Shown: positions 17,817 to 25,453 of the stretch, piece by piece
Layout of the letters: every line of letters begins with the position of its first letter
Position numbering within the stretch: the first letter of the stretch is position 1
Assembly (NCBI RefSeq): GCF_014199915.1
Contig: NZ_JACHOO010000001.1
Coordinates: forward strand, 496,001 to 560,000
Length of the DNA: 64,000 nucleotides
Reading direction: 5' to 3'
Origin: Prosthecomicrobium pneumaticum
GTDB lineage: Bacteria > Pseudomonadota > Alphaproteobacteria > Rhizobiales > Kaistiaceae
The notes under the pieces: model-generated
The model's database searches: none
Told to the model about the DNA's origin: nothing
What the model saw: only the letters and a program-made list of their open reading frames with translations
Program-made: the position numbers and the translations under genes

Positions 17817-19127
17817 TTGGACAAGGCGCAGGACGGCCATCCCGAGGGCTACCGGGTCCTCACCCATGACGACATCCCGGCCTATATCGCGGGCGTGCCG
17901 GCGATCGTGGCGCAGCTCGGCGGCGGCCCGGCGGACTGGACGGTGCGCGACGTCGCCGACGGCAATCTCAATGCCGTCTATCTCGTCGACGGCCCGGCGG
18001 GGGGCGTCTGCGTCAAGCAGGCCCTCCCCTATGTCCGCGTCCATCACGACTGGCCGCTCGCCGTCGAGCGCGCGCTCTTCGAGCACGCCTATATGGTCCG
18101 GCTCGACCCCTTCGTCGGACGCGGCGCGCCGCAGCTCTATCACTTCGACCCGACGCTCTTCACGATCGTGATGGAGAAGCTCGAACCGCACATCATCCTG
18201 CGCAAGGGGCTGATCGAGGGCCGCCACCTGCCGAAGGCCGCGCCCGACACCGCGACCTTCATCGCCAACGCCACCTTCAACACCTCCGACCTCGCCGCCC
18301 CGTTCGAGCGGAAATTCGAGGACATCGCGCATTTCGCCCGCAATCAGGCGCTGCTGCGCATCACCATGGACCTCGTGCTGACCGACCCCTATCGCGAGGT
18401 CTGGCGCAACCGCTATGTCCGGCCGCACATGGAGGGCTGGGCCGCGTCGTTCCGGTCCGACATCGAACTGAAGACCGCCGTCGCCCGCCACCGCATCGGC
18501 TTCCTCACCAACACCCAGGCGCTGATCCATGGCGACCTGCATTCCGGCTCGGTGATGGTGACGGAGGACGACACCCGCGTCATCGACGGCGAGTTCGCGA
18601 GCTACGGCCCGATCGGGCTCGACACCGGCGCCTTCATCGCCAATCTGATCATGTCCTGGTATGCGCACGGCGCCTATGACCGGCCGGAGGCCGACCGCCG
18701 CGCCTATCGCGACTGGATCCTCGAGCAGATCGCGATCTTCTGGGCGACCTTCCGGGACCGCTTCCTGACGCTGTGGGAGAACGCGACCGAGGCGGGCGAC
18801 GCCTATCCGGCCGACTATTTCACCGACACCGCCGGCAAGGCGCGCCTCGCCACGATCCGCCGCGACTACCTCGACGGCATCTTCGCCGACACGGTCGCCT
18901 TCGCCGCGCTCAAGATGAACCGCCGGATCATCGGCTATGCGCAGATCGCCGACTATCTGGTGATCGAGGACCTGGAGCGGCGGGCCCGCGCGCAGGCGCC
19001 GGCGCTCGCGCTCGCCCGCGCCCTACTGACCCGGCCGGAGCGCTTCGCCGACATCGCCGCCATCCTCGACGCCATCCCCCGCTTCGAGCGCGCCGGGCTC
19101 GACCCCGATGCCGCCCGGCATCTCTGA
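17817..19127 (+). CDS. mtnK: S-methyl-5-thioribose kinase
   Basis: 436 residues, family-sized. It phosphorylates 5-methylthioribose to the 1-phosphate in methionine salvage. Kinase landmarks: DGNLNAVYLV (residues 48-57, nucleotide loop), VKQALPY, WPLAVERA, the catalytic HGDLHSGS (238-245), and VIDGEFASYGPIGLDTGAFIANL in the metal-binding region (DGEF instead of the DPEF usual in MtnK). The start is TTG at 17817 with GGAGG 10 nt upstream; no ATG fits. It follows the importer by 48 bp and precedes mtnC by 11 bp. Other APH-like sugar kinases are possible, but the match to MtnK patterns is strong. Confidence 0.85.
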   Translation: MDKAQDGHPEGYRVLTHDDIPAYIAGVPAIVAQLGGGPADWTVRDVADGNLNAVYLVDGPAGGVCVKQALPYVRVHHDWPLAVERALFEHAYMVRLDPFVGRGAPQLYHFDPTLFTIVMEKLEPHIILRKGLIEGRHLPKAAPDTATFIANATFNTSDLAAPFERKFEDIAHFARNQALLRITMDLVLTDPYREVWRNRYVRPHMEGWAASFRSDIELKTAVARHRIGFLTNTQALIHGDLHSGSVMVTEDDTRVIDGEFASYGPIGLDTGAFIANLIMSWYAHGAYDRPEADRRAYRDWILEQIAIFWATFRDRFLTLWENATEAGDAYPADYFTDTAGKARLATIRRDYLDGIFADTVAFAALKMNRRIIGYAQIADYLVIEDLERRARAQAPALALARALLTRPERFADIAAILDAIPRFERAGLDPDAARHL

Positions 19128-19138
19128 GGCCCCGCTCG

Positions 19139-19843
19139 ATGACCGACGCGCTCACCTTCTCCCCCGATGTGGTTCTCCTCGACATCGAGGGCACGATCAG
19201 CTCGCAGTCCTATGTCGTCGACGTGATGTACCCGTACGTCCGCGACCATCTGCCGGGCTATCTCGCCGCCCGCCGCGGCGACCCGGTGATCGAGCGGATC
19301 CTCGCCGATGCCGCGGCGCTCGCCGGGCCGGGGGCCGATCCGGTCGAGGCGATGCTCGGCTGGCTCGCCGAGGACAAGAAGGCCCCGCCGCTCAAGAAGG
19401 CGCAGGGCCTGATCTGGGAGGCCGGCTATGCCGAGGGCGCCTTTCGCGGCCACATCTATGAGGACGCGCACGCCGCGCTCGTCCGCTGGCGGGCGGCGGG
19501 CGTGCCGCTCTTCATCTTCTCGTCGGGCTCGGTGCAGGCACAGGTTCAGTTCTTCGAGAACAATGCGGCGGGCGACCTGCGCGGCCTGTTCTCCGGCCAT
19601 TTCGACACCGATATCGGCGCCAAGGTGGAGACCGAATCCTATCGCCGCATCGCCGCGGCGATCGGCGTCGCGCCGGACCGGCTGCTCTTCTTCTCCGACA
19701 ATCCGCGCGAGCTCGTCGCCGCGACGGCGGCCGGCCTGCCGGTCGTGCACGTGCTGCGCGAGGACGTCGCCTCCGATCCGCGCTTCCCGGAGATCCGCTC
19801 CTTCGAGGAGGTGACGCTCCGGACCGCGCCGGCGGCGGAATGA
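19139..19843 (+). CDS. mtnC: Enolase-phosphatase E1 (2,3-diketo-5-methylthio-1-phosphopentane phosphatase)
   Basis: 234 residues of the HAD superfamily, MtnC branch. It enolises then dephosphorylates 2,3-diketo-5-methylthiopentyl-1-P in methionine salvage. Visible: VVLLDIEGTISS (Asp15 nucleophile, Glu17), WLAEDKK, LKKAQGLIW, SSGSVQAQ (128-135, motif II), GAKVETESYRRIA with Lys162 (motif III) and FFSDNP (motif IV). The isomerase mtnA, dehydratase mtnB and dioxygenase mtnD, needed on either side of this step, are not in the window. Its stop overlaps the next start (ATGA). Confidence 0.88.
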   Translation: MTDALTFSPDVVLLDIEGTISSQSYVVDVMYPYVRDHLPGYLAARRGDPVIERILADAAALAGPGADPVEAMLGWLAEDKKAPPLKKAQGLIWEAGYAEGAFRGHIYEDAHAALVRWRAAGVPLFIFSSGSVQAQVQFFENNAAGDLRGLFSGHFDTDIGAKVETESYRRIAAAIGVAPDRLLFFSDNPRELVAATAAGLPVVHVLREDVASDPRFPEIRSFEEVTLRTAPAAE

Positions 19844-21480
19844 CACCGGCCGGCCCGGTGCTCGACCGGGTACGGATGACGGCCGAGATCGCCGCCGACG
19901 ACCGGTTCGACGTGGTGGTGGTCGGCGGCGGCATCACCGGCGCCGGCACGTTCCGCGACCTCGCGCTGCAGGGCCTGCGCGTGCTCCTCGTCGAGGCGGG
20001 CGATTTCGCGAGCGGGGCGAGCGGCGCCCTGTCGCGCGTCGCGCATGGCGGCTTCCGCTATCTCGAGCGGGGCGATATCGGCCTGGTGCGCGACGCGGTG
20101 CGCGAGCGCGACCGGCTGGTCGCCGCCGCGCCGCATGCGGTGCGGCCGATCCGGGTGGTCATTCCCCTCACCTCGCGCTTCGGCGGACTGCTCGCCGCGC
20201 CGCTCCGCTTCTTCCGGCTCGCCTCCGGCCGCGGCCTGCCCGGCGTCGCGCCGATGGCGCTCGGCGTCGCACTCTATGGCGCGCTGTCGGGCGGCAGCGG
20301 CGCCCTGCCGGGAGGGGGCGCCGCCGCCGGGACTGCGGCACGCCGCCGCTTCCCCTATCTCGGCCGCCGGTTCGCGGGTGCGGTCTGGACCCATGAAGGC
20401 CGGATCGAGGCGCCGGAGCGGATCGCGGTCGAACTGATCGAGGAGGGCGTCGCGGCGGGCGGCCGGGCCGCGGCGCTGAACTACTGCCGGCTCGTGGCGG
20501 TCGAACACGGCCGGCTGGTGCTCGAAGACCGCCTTGCCGGCCGGAGCTTCCGCGCCGCGGCAGAGGTGGTGGTGAACGCCGCCGGCGCCCATGCCGACCG
20601 GGTGGCGGGTCTCTTCGGGATCGAACAGCGGATGACGGGCGGCGTCGCCGGCGCCCATCTGATCCTCGAGGCCGGCACGCTCGCGGCCCGGCTCGGCGAC
20701 GATCTCCTCTTCTTCGAGGACGGCGCGGCCGATCCGGCCAAGCGTCGGCTCTGCGTTCTCTACCGTCTCGGCGGCGACCGTCTGCTGCTCGGCACCACCG
20801 AGACGCGCTGCGACGCGCCGGAGGCGGCGGACGTCGGCGAGGCGGACCGCACCTATCTGCTCGCCGCCCTCGCCGGCCTGTTCCCGGATGAAGCGTCCGG
20901 GGCGCGCGTGGTCGGCCATATGGTCGGCGTGCGACCCCTCGTCCATTCCGACGAGGCCGATCTCGCCCACCGCAGCCGCGACCATGCCGTGTTCCGCCAC
21001 CGCCCGGGCGGCCTGCCGCTCGTCACCATCGTCGGCGGCAAATGGACCACCTTCCGCAAGATGGCCGAGGACGCCGCCGATGCGGCGCTCGATGCGCTCG
21101 GCCGGTCGCGGCGCGTCTCGACGGCCGATCGCGCGATCGGCGGCGGCGCAAACTTCCGCGACCGTCGCGACGGCATTGAGGCGGACCTCATCGGCCTCGG
21201 CCTCCCGCCCGACCTCGCCCGCCGCCTCACGGCGACCTATGGCACGCGGGCGCCGCGCGTCGCCCGTTACGTCGCGGCAAAGGGCGGCGCCGCGCCGCTC
21301 TCCGACGACGGTCGGCTGACCCGCGGCGAGGTCCGCTTCTTCGCCACCGAGGAGATGGCGACCTCTGCCGAGGACGTGGTCCGCCGGCGCTCCGACCAGT
21401 TCTTCCGCGCCGCGCGGCTCGATACCGTCACGGCGCGGGTCGCCGCGGAACTCGGCGTGAAGGGCGGCCCGGCCTCCTGA
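19840..21480 (+). CDS. GlpD-family FAD-dependent glycerol-3-phosphate dehydrogenase-like protein
   Basis: 546 residues. An FAD-binding N-terminus is evident (DVVVVGGGITGAGTFRDLALQG), then GDFASGASGALSRVAHGGFRYLERGD, equivalent to the GlpD segment with HGGxRYL. The C-terminal region has GGKWTTFRKMAEDA and the helical cap. GlpD oxidises glycerol-3-P to dihydroxyacetone-P, passing electrons to quinone at the membrane. Coupling to mtnC by a 4-bp overlap is unusual and suggests another phosphorylated polyol could be the substrate, as with EryB-type members. An alternative ATG is at 19876. Confidence 0.82.
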   Translation: MTPAGPVLDRVRMTAEIAADDRFDVVVVGGGITGAGTFRDLALQGLRVLLVEAGDFASGASGALSRVAHGGFRYLERGDIGLVRDAVRERDRLVAAAPHAVRPIRVVIPLTSRFGGLLAAPLRFFRLASGRGLPGVAPMALGVALYGALSGGSGALPGGGAAAGTAARRRFPYLGRRFAGAVWTHEGRIEAPERIAVELIEEGVAAGGRAAALNYCRLVAVEHGRLVLEDRLAGRSFRAAAEVVVNAAGAHADRVAGLFGIEQRMTGGVAGAHLILEAGTLAARLGDDLLFFEDGAADPAKRRLCVLYRLGGDRLLLGTTETRCDAPEAADVGEADRTYLLAALAGLFPDEASGARVVGHMVGVRPLVHSDEADLAHRSRDHAVFRHRPGGLPLVTIVGGKWTTFRKMAEDAADAALDALGRSRRVSTADRAIGGGANFRDRRDGIEADLIGLGLPPDLARRLTATYGTRAPRVARYVAAKGGAAPLSDDGRLTRGEVRFFATEEMATSAEDVVRRRSDQFFRAARLDTVTARVAAELGVKGGPAS

Positions 21481-21492
21481 AGAAGGCCGGGC
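21467..21492. terminator. Bidirectional hairpin between convergent glpD-like and mgtE genes
   Basis: GCCCGGCCT (21467-21475) pairs with AGGCCGGGC (21484-21492) around an 8-nt loop, spanning the end of the glpD-like gene and the 20-bp convergent gap. There is no clear U-tract in either direction, so termination strength is unsure. Confidence 0.4.
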
Positions 21493-21500
21493 GCGAGGCA

Positions 21501-22868
21501 CTACAGCAGCGTCCCGTTCAGCACGACGAGGGCGATGCTGAAATAGATGACGAGGCCGGTGACATCGACGAGCGTCGCGACGAAGGGCGCCGAGGCGCTC
21601 GCCGGGTCGAAGCCGAGCCGCTTCAGCACGAAGGGCAGCATCGAGCCGGCGAACGAGCCGAAGGTCACGACGCCGACGAGGCCGGCGGCGACCGTGACGG
21701 CGATCAGCGGCCAGTGCACGCCATAGTCATAGACGCCGAGCGTCTGCCACAGCGCGATCCGCGCCATGCCGATGACACCGAGAATGGCGCCGAGCGTCAT
21801 CCCGGTCGGCAGTTCGCGGAGCGCGACGCGCCACCAGTCGCGCAGCCGCAGCTGGCCGAGGGCGAGCGCGCGGATGAGGAGCGAGGTGGCCTGCGAGCCG
21901 GAATTGCCGCCCGACGACATGATGAGCGGGATGAAGAGCGTCAGCACGACCGCCCGGGCGAGCTCGTCCTCGAAATGCTGCATCGCGCTCGCGGTCAGCA
22001 TTTCGCCGATGAAGAGCGCGCAGAGCCAGCCGGCCCGCTTGCCGATCATCCGGGGAAAGCCGATCGCCAGATAGGGCTCCGCCGTGCCCTCGACACCGCC
22101 GAAGCGCTGCACGTCCTCCGTGCTCTCGGCGAGGATCGCATCGATCACATCGTCGACCGTGACGATGCCGAGCACCTGCCGCCGCTCGTTGAGCACGGGC
22201 ACGGCGAGCAGATCGTGGATCGAGATCAGCCGCGCCACCTCCTCGCGATCGGTCGCCGCATCGACGGCGATCGGCTCGCGGTCCGGCCCGACCGCCATGA
22301 TGGAGATGGCGGGATCGGCCGAGATCAGCTGGCGCAGCGTGACGACGCGCAGCAGCTCGCGGCGCGGACCGAGCACATGGATCGCGTAGATCGTCTCGCG
22401 GCTGCTCTCGACCTCGCGCAGATGGCGCAGCGTCTCCGCCGCCGTATAGGTGATCGGCACATGGACGAACTCGGTCGTCATCAGGCTGCCCGCCGTGCCG
22501 GGCGGATAGGCGAGCAGGTGCTTGAGGCCGGCCGCCGTCTCGAAATCGAGGCGGACGAGCAGCGTCGTGCGGTCGGCCCCGTCGAGCGTGCGCAGCGCCG
22601 CGGCCGCGCGGTCGGCCGACATGCCGGCGAGCACACGGCCGGAAAGCTCCTCCGGCAGTTCGAGCAGCAGCTCGCCCGCCCGGGCGAGCTCGGGCCGATC
22701 GAACACCTCCACGGTGCGGTCGATCGGCAGCAGCTGCAGCGCGCCGGCGGCGCGTTCCAGAGGCTCGTCATTCAACCGCTCGACAATGTCGGCGACATGC
22801 TCGTCGATCAGCTCGGCGAACAGGATGGGGTCCGCGGTCACGGCCGCGGGATCGAGAAGGTCGTGCAT
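21501..22868 (-). CDS. mgtE: Magnesium transporter MgtE
   Basis: 455 residues, the usual MgtE size. The N-terminal helical Mg-sensing domain (about 25-135) is followed by two CBS domains (about 140-265, ending LGIVTVDDVIDAI), the plug helix region, and five membrane helices. Channel-family motifs are clear: SSGGNSGSQATSLLIRALALGQ and the last-helix region TLVDVTGLVIYFSIALVVL. It imports Mg2+ (and possibly Co2+) across the inner membrane. A GGAGGTG ribosome site sits right before the ATG. The leader is about 160 nt long and contains a perfect hairpin (23000-23028), suggesting expression control. Confidence 0.95.
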   Translation of the reverse strand: MHDLLDPAAVTADPILFAELIDEHVADIVERLNDEPLERAAGALQLLPIDRTVEVFDRPELARAGELLLELPEELSGRVLAGMSADRAAAALRTLDGADRTTLLVRLDFETAAGLKHLLAYPPGTAGSLMTTEFVHVPITYTAAETLRHLREVESSRETIYAIHVLGPRRELLRVVTLRQLISADPAISIMAVGPDREPIAVDAATDREEVARLISIHDLLAVPVLNERRQVLGIVTVDDVIDAILAESTEDVQRFGGVEGTAEPYLAIGFPRMIGKRAGWLCALFIGEMLTASAMQHFEDELARAVVLTLFIPLIMSSGGNSGSQATSLLIRALALGQLRLRDWWRVALRELPTGMTLGAILGVIGMARIALWQTLGVYDYGVHWPLIAVTVAAGLVGVVTFGSFAGSMLPFVLKRLGFDPASASAPFVATLVDVTGLVIYFSIALVVLNGTLL

Positions 22869-22999
22869 GGCTCACCTCCGCTCCGCCGCCACGGGCGGAA
22901 CGGGGCGAGCCGACCCAGCCGGGTCAGGCCACGTTCGGCCGCGACGGCGCGAGCAATCGACTGTGACTGTCGCTGGGCATGGGCTTTCGGGGGTCCTAT

Positions 23000-23028
23000 G
23001 ATGTCCGGACGAAACATCGCCGGACATC
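23000..23028 (-). promoter_or_regulatory. Perfect 9-bp inverted repeat in the mgtE 5' leader
   Basis: GATGTCCGG (23000-23008) and CCGGACATC (23020-23028) flank an 11-nt spacer. The element lies 132-160 nt upstream of the mgtE start and directly downstream of the candidate promoter, so it would be either the first hairpin of the mRNA leader or a repressor operator. Confidence 0.5.
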
Positions 23029-23031
23029 GCC

Positions 23032-23059
23032 AGATGATCCTGCGCGCAGGCCCTGTCAA
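23032..23059 (-). promoter_or_regulatory. Candidate promoter of mgtE
   Basis: On the minus strand a perfect TTGACA (plus-strand TGTCAA 23054-23059), a 16-nt spacer and TCATCT (23032-23037). The -10 is weak. It would give a leader of roughly 160 nt beginning with the inverted repeat. Confidence 0.4.
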
Positions 23060-23117
23060 GGCGCCGCCGCGGGCGGGCGAAACGGTCGCAGGGGCGGCCG
23101 TTTCGGGGCGGCAACCC

Positions 23118-23519
23118 TCAGTCGAAGGCCTTCATTTCGGTGAGCACCTCGTTCGCCGCCTTGAAGGCGTCGAGGCCCGCCGGAATGCCGCAATAGACGG
23201 TGGCGTGCAGCAGCACCTCGCGGATCTCCTCCGGCGTCACGCCATTGTTGATCGCGCCGCGGACGTGCAGCCGGATTTCGGCAGGGCGGTTCAGCGCCGT
23301 CAGCATGGCGAGGTTGAGCATGCTGCGGGTCTTCAGATCGAGCGTGTCGCGGCCCCAGGCATAGCCCCAGCACCAGGTGGTGGTGATCTCCTGGAAAGCC
23401 ATCATGAAATCATTGGCGCCGCCGATCGAGCGGTCGACATAATCCGCGCCGAGCACCCGACGGCGCAGCGCCAGGCCCTCCTCGAACAGCGCCTCGACGG
23501 TCTTGTCGGAGGTGGTCAT
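23118..23519 (-). CDS. Carboxymuconolactone decarboxylase family protein (PcaC-like)
   Basis: 133 residues, the length of PcaC. The family core is visible: GLALRRRVLGADYVDRSI at the start, WGRDTLDLKTRSMLNLAMLTALNRPAEIRLHVRGAINNGVT and EEIREVLLHATVYCGIPAG (each shown piecewise matches the CMD helices). PcaC decarboxylates 4-carboxymuconolactone in the protocatechuate pathway, but no other pca gene is here, so another small CMD reaction is possible. AAGGAGAG precedes the ATG. It is divergent from the GntR gene, with an operator-like site overlapping its promoter. Confidence 0.85.
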   Translation of the reverse strand: MTTSDKTVEALFEEGLALRRRVLGADYVDRSIGGANDFMMAFQEITTTWCWGYAWGRDTLDLKTRSMLNLAMLTALNRPAEIRLHVRGAINNGVTPEEIREVLLHATVYCGIPAGLDAFKAANEVLTEMKAFD

Positions 23520-23538
23520 GGTTTCTCTCCTTGTTCCC

Positions 23539-23548
23539 TGTCATACAA
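23539..23548. promoter_or_regulatory. Operator-like decamer TGTCATACAA upstream of the PcaC-like gene
   Basis: The same 10 bases occur, inverted, at 24405-24414 in front of the dehydrogenase gene on the other side of the GntR regulator. On the minus strand it reads TTGTATGACA and contains a plausible -10 (TATGAC), as does the other copy. Probable binding site of the FCD-GntR protein encoded between them. Confidence 0.5.
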
Positions 23549-23614
23549 ACCGACAAAATGCCGGAAAGCGCCGAAGCTCGGCGTGCGTCGCGGCCGCGCC
23601 GCGAAGGGGGTTCC

Positions 23615-24310
23615 ATGGCAGCGGGCGGAGCAGTGGCGGACGATCTTTCGCTCCGGGTGCAGAGCTTGCCGGGGCTGCGCGAACAGGTGACCGAGCGTCT
23701 GCGGACGGCGATCGCGACGGGCCGCTTCCCGCCCGGTGCGCGGCTCGTCGAGCGCGAACTGTGCGCGCTGCTCGGCGTCTCGCGCACCTCGCTCCGCGAG
23801 GCGCTGCGCGAATTGCAGGCCGACGGCCTCGTCACCCTGCAGCCCAACAAGGGTCTCAGCGTTGCGATCGTCACCGCCGAGATCGCCCGCTCGATCTATG
23901 AGGTGCGGGCCATGCTCGAAGGCCTCGCCGCCCGCCTCTTCGCCCGCAATGCCAGCGCGGCGCAGATCGCGGCGATCGGCGCGAGCGTCGAGCGGCTCGC
24001 CGACATCTACGCCGCGTTCGATGCGGAAGCCTTCATTGCCGCCAAGGCGGAGTTCTACGAGATCCTGCTCGAGGGCGCCGGCAATCCGGTCGCCGCCGAC
24101 ATGCTCCGCCGCGTCCACACCCGGGTGTCGCAGCTCCGCGTCGTCTCGGTATCGAGCCCGGAGCGGGCGGCGCAGTCGCTCGCCGAGCTGCGCGCCTTCG
24201 TCGCCGCGCTCGCGGCCCGCGACGAGCAGCGCGCGTGGCAGCTCTGTCTCGCCCATGTCAAGGCGGCCGCGGAGGCCGCGCTCAAAGTCATCCGCGCCGG
24301 GCAGGCGTGA
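23615..24310 (+). CDS. GntR family regulator, FCD (FadR-type) domain
   Basis: 231 residues from the ATG at 23615, chosen because GAAGGGGG stands right before it; the frame opens further upstream at 23531 (TTG) and 23558 without a ribosome site, and that would cross the operator. Winged helix DNA-binding domain at 20-85 (PGARLVERELCALLGVSRTSLREALRELQADGLV), then helical FCD domain (IYEVRAMLEGLAARLFA, AEFYEILLEGAGN). It probably controls the divergent PcaC-like gene and the following dehydrogenase through sites sharing TTGTATGACA. Confidence 0.88.
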   Translation: MAAGGAVADDLSLRVQSLPGLREQVTERLRTAIATGRFPPGARLVERELCALLGVSRTSLREALRELQADGLVTLQPNKGLSVAIVTAEIARSIYEVRAMLEGLAARLFARNASAAQIAAIGASVERLADIYAAFDAEAFIAAKAEFYEILLEGAGNPVAADMLRRVHTRVSQLRVVSVSSPERAAQSLAELRAFVAALAARDEQRAWQLCLAHVKAAAEAALKVIRAGQA

Positions 24311-24383
24311 GCGCGGGGGCCGTCTCACCGCCATCCCTTCAGCCCTCCCCGTCCGACCCGTCTGCAAGGAGGCCGCCCTCGGC

Positions 24384-24416
24384 TTGAATCGCTAGACCGT
24401 CGTATTGTATGACAAT
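24384..24416 (+). promoter_or_regulatory. Promoter and palindromic operator before the hydroxyacid dehydrogenase gene
   Basis: TTGAAT (24384-24389), 18-nt spacer, TATGAC (24408-24413). The -10 lies inside the inverted repeat ATTGT-ATG-ACAAT (24404-24416), whose TTGTATGACA core is repeated at 23539-23548. The arrangement resembles LldR/PdhR/FadR-class operators, where repressor and polymerase compete. Confidence 0.5.
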
Positions 24417-24529
24417 CGACCAAAGCGGAGGCCGGCGCAAGCCGCGTCTCCAGCGGCGCAGCCCGGTCGCGCCGGGCGGCAAGGCGGTCCAGGGCAGACG
24501 GGCATTCGATGAGCACAAGGGAGAGCGCG

Positions 24530-25444
24530 ATGCGCATCGGTTTCATCGGTCTCGGCGCCATGGGCGAACCGATGGCCGCCCGTCTCGCCGGCGCCGGCTA
24601 CGCGCTCGCGGTGCACGACGCCGATCCGGTCCGAACGGCCCGCATCGCCGCGGCGCTCGGCGCGCGCGCGGCGGCGACGCCCGCCGAGGCGGCCGCGGAT
24701 TCGGATTGCCTCGTCACCATGCTGCCGAGCAGCGCCGTCGTGGCCGCCGTGCTCGAGGGACCGGCGGGCGTTCTCGCAGGTCTTCCGCCGGGCGCGCTGA
24801 TCGTCGAGATGTCGAGCGGCGTGCCGGAGGAGACGCGCAAGCTCGCCGGGCTGTGTGCGGAGAAAAGCGTGACATTGATCGATGCGCCGGTCTCGGGCGG
24901 CGTGCCGCGGGCGCGCACCGGCACGCTCACCATCATGGCCGGCGGCGATGCGGCGGCGATCGACCGCGCCGAGCCGATGCTGAACGCGATGGGCAATGCG
25001 ATCCAGCGCACCGGCCCGGTCGGCAGCGCCCATGCGATGAAGGCGCTCAACAACCTCGTCAGCGCCGGTGGCTTCCTGATCGGCATCGAGGCGCTGCTGA
25101 TCGGCGCGCGCTTCGGTCTCGATCCGGCGCTGATGGTCGACGTACTCAACGCTTCGACGGGCATGAACAATTCGACGCAGAAGAAGTTCAGGCAGTTCGT
25201 GCTGTCGCGCCGCTTCGATTCCGGCTTCGGGCTCGACCTGATGGTGAAGGATCTCGGCATCGCGCTCGGCGTCGCCGACGCGACCGCGACCCCAGCCCCG
25301 TTCGCGAGCCTCTGCCGCGCGCTGTGGGCCGGCGCGCAGGTCCATCTCGGACCCGGCCAGGACCATACGGCGATGGCGAAGCTCAGCGAGCTGATGGCCG
25401 GCACGATCCTCGCCGATGCCGCGGATGGCGCCGACGAGGCCTGA
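24530..25444 (+). CDS. 3-hydroxyisobutyrate / beta-hydroxyacid dehydrogenase family protein
   Basis: 304 residues. N-terminal NAD(P) motif GFIGLGAMG (4-12), substrate motif DAPVSGG (118-124), catalytic Lys171 in MKALNNLVSAGG, and KDLGIALGVA in the C-terminal helical domain. Members oxidise or reduce 3-hydroxyisobutyrate, tartronate semialdehyde, L-threonate and similar acids. The ATG at 24530 follows GGGAGAG; the start at 24509 lacks one. The operator upstream links it to the GntR protein and PcaC-like enzyme. The exact substrate is open; the LtnD (threonate) type is one option given the sugar-acid context. Confidence 0.87.
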   Translation: MRIGFIGLGAMGEPMAARLAGAGYALAVHDADPVRTARIAAALGARAAATPAEAAADSDCLVTMLPSSAVVAAVLEGPAGVLAGLPPGALIVEMSSGVPEETRKLAGLCAEKSVTLIDAPVSGGVPRARTGTLTIMAGGDAAAIDRAEPMLNAMGNAIQRTGPVGSAHAMKALNNLVSAGGFLIGIEALLIGARFGLDPALMVDVLNASTGMNNSTQKKFRQFVLSRRFDSGFGLDLMVKDLGIALGVADATATPAPFASLCRALWAGAQVHLGPGQDHTAMAKLSELMAGTILADAADGADEA

Positions 25445-25453
25445 GGCGCGGCG

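Noticed and set aside
17817-19127. Aminoglycoside phosphotransferase (resistance gene)
   Set aside because: The kinase fold is shared, but DGNLN, KQALPY, WPL and YGPIGLDTGAFIANL patterns and linkage to mtnC point to methylthioribose kinase.
22869-23053. M-box riboswitch for mgtE
   Set aside because: The leader contains a clear hairpin but none of the conserved M-box segments could be recognised by eye; reported only as an unexplained inverted repeat.
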